Part shown: positions 4,747 to 5,359 of the stretch, piece after piece
How the letters are laid out: each line of letters begins with the position of its first letter
How positions within the stretch are numbered: position 1 is the first letter of the stretch
Source: an uncultured Coriobacteriaceae bacterium
Lineage (GTDB): Bacteria > Actinomycetota > Coriobacteriia > Coriobacteriales > Eggerthellaceae
Assembly: GCA_902781245.1 (NCBI GenBank)
Contig: CACZIP010000155.1
Coordinates: forward strand, 1-5,359
Direction of reading: 5' to 3'
DNA: 5,359 bases
Position numbers and translations under genes: made by a program
The notes under the pieces: generated by a model
Told to the model about the DNA's origin: nothing
Databases searched by the model: none
Seen by the model: the letters and a program-made list of their open reading frames with translations, nothing else

Positions 4747-4974
4747 ATGACGGAGTTTATGTACGGTCCCATAGATACTCCCGAGCCGACTGGTTTCGAG
4801 CCTCTCGATCTGGACGATGAAGACTACAACGACGAAGACGATTTCTATGGCTACGAAGTCGAAGAGGAGTACGAGGACGAGGAAGACTACGAAGAACCGG
4901 GCCTTGCCGGTTTTGACGATCTCAGGCCCTTTGGAAGCTTCGACGATGGCTACGGGTGGGACGATTCCTTTTGA
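4747..4974 (+). CDS. Hyperacidic, aromatic-rich small protein of unknown function
   Basis: I do not recognise this 75-residue protein. Thirty residues are Asp or Glu and only one (Arg60) is Arg or Lys; there is no His or Cys. Residues 21-50 are 20/30 acidic and interleaved with tyrosines. The C-terminal part repeats an aromatic-Asp-Asp unit: GFDD (55-58), SFDD (64-67), GWDD (70-73). There are seven Phe, seven Tyr and one Trp. It has no signal peptide or membrane segment and is probably cytoplasmic and largely disordered. Such charge could mean a nucleic-acid mimic, a partner for a basic protein, or cation binding; none is shown. GGAGG (4736-4740) favours the second of two adjacent ATGs (4747, 6-nt spacing) over the first (4744, 3-nt spacing). 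It is divergent from tetR and convergent with the desulfurase gene. The strong ribosome site and clean stop support a real gene. Confidence 0.75.
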   Translation: MTEFMYGPIDTPEPTGFEPLDLDDEDYNDEDDFYGYEVEEEYEDEEDYEEPGLAGFDDLRPFGSFDDGYGWDDSF

Positions 4975-5005
4975 TGGGGGAGAGGTGCGATAGAGCCTAC
5001 AGCCC

Positions 5006-5041
5006 AAACTGATTTCGAGCTGTCAGAGTTTCAATCAGTTT
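5006..5041. terminator. Hairpin between the convergent acidic-protein and desulfurase genes
   Basis: AAACTGATT (5006-5014) and AATCAGTTT (5033-5041) form a perfect 9-bp stem with an 18-nt loop; the right arm overlaps the desulfurase stop codon. A shorter alternative pairing, AAACT (5006-5010) with AGTTT (5027-5031), is possible. T-runs are only three bases on either strand, so this is a weak, perhaps bidirectional, terminator. Confidence 0.4.
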
Positions 5042-5359
5042 ACTGCGAACGGATGCTAGAAGATCGAAGCAGGTCGATAACCCGCTTCAGGGCTGAGACG
5101 GCAACGTCGATTTCGTCATAGGTGTTGTAGAAAGCAGGGGACATCCTTGTGATGTTGCCGATGCCGTAAGCCTCGTAAAGAAGGGGCTGGGCGCATTGGT
5201 TGCCGCTTCGTAGCGCGATGCCGATTTTATCCACCATGGTTGCTAGGTCGAAAGGATGCACGCCATCCACGGCAAATGAAACGCATCCCGCTCGTGTAAC
5301 CGGCGATCCTATGACGTGCAATCCAGGGATTTCCTCGAGTACGTCTTCGGCGTAGCGAA
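5040..5359 (-). CDS. sufS: SufS-like cysteine desulfurase, C-terminal part; 5' end outside window
   Basis: About 105 C-terminal residues of a PLP-dependent class V aminotransferase-fold enzyme are visible. The family takes sulfur from cysteine, leaving alanine, to supply Fe-S cluster assembly. The visible frame runs from the window edge (RYAEDVLEEIPGLHVIGSP) through HPFDLATMVDKIGIALRSG, NQCAQP and YNTYDEID to TAA at 5040-5042. RSGNQC matches the RxGxxC active-site loop of type II (SufS/CsdA-like) desulfurases, including the persulfide-bearing Cys. The usual HH before that Cys is NQ here, a mild departure. The rest of the roughly 400-residue enzyme lies beyond the window. No sufU or other Suf gene follows downstream; the next gene is convergent, so this is the last gene of its transcript. 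A CsdA-like or selenocysteine-lyase-like role is possible. By supplying Fe-S clusters it could indirectly support the radical SAM enzyme, but no specific link is implied. Confidence 0.88.
   Translation of the reverse strand, partial: RYAEDVLEEIPGLHVIGSPVTRAGCVSFAVDGVHPFDLATMVDKIGIALRSGNQCAQPLLYEAYGIGNITRMSPAFYNTYDEIDVAVSALKRVIDLLRSSSIRSQ

Overview
The window looks like a chromosomal segment of a high-GC Gram-positive anaerobe. The precursor type, the codon usage and the gene mix fit Actinomycetota, most likely class Coriobacteriia (Eggerthella/Slackia-like). That placement is inference from family knowledge and was not tested by a search.

Layout: (1) 1-1026, plus strand, an alkylation-damage repair pair. 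The C-terminal part of an AlkA-type 3-methyladenine glycosylase overlaps by 4 nt a complete O6-methylguanine methyltransferase. (2) 1027-1352, a gene-poor stretch. It has a strong GC hairpin, a minus-strand mini-ORF encoding a two-CxxC zinc ribbon with no ATG/GTG/TTG start, a 15-nt palindrome, and an inverted copy of a short motif. (3) 1353-2489, plus strand, the most interesting part: a compact two-gene RiPP locus. It encodes a 69-aa precursor with a Nif11-like leader ending in SGG and a 24-aa four-cysteine core, followed by a 287-aa radical SAM enzyme with a reduced SPASM/Twitch-type auxiliary cluster region. No exporter, protease or immunity gene is visible. (4) 2552-2607, a hairpin with a T-run that probably ends the RiPP transcript. 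(5) 2610-4592, minus strand, a tetR-type repressor gene followed 21 nt later by a gene for a membrane-anchored alpha/beta hydrolase. (6) 4593-4743, a divergent, AT-rich control region with an imperfect dyad over a consensus -10 box. (7) 4747-4974, plus strand, a 75-aa extremely acidic, aromatic-rich protein of unknown function. (8) 5040-5359, minus strand, the C-terminal quarter of a SufS-like cysteine desulfurase that runs off the window and converges on the acidic gene.

How the parts work together: AlkA and the methyltransferase repair complementary classes of alkylated bases. The Nif11-type precursor is the expected substrate of the adjacent radical SAM enzyme, which probably installs a radical-derived crosslink (perhaps Cys thioethers) in the core; cleavage after GG and export would have to come from elsewhere in the genome. 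The TetR protein most likely controls its own operon with the hydrolase, and perhaps also the divergent acidic gene. All functions are read from motifs by eye; no homology search was possible.
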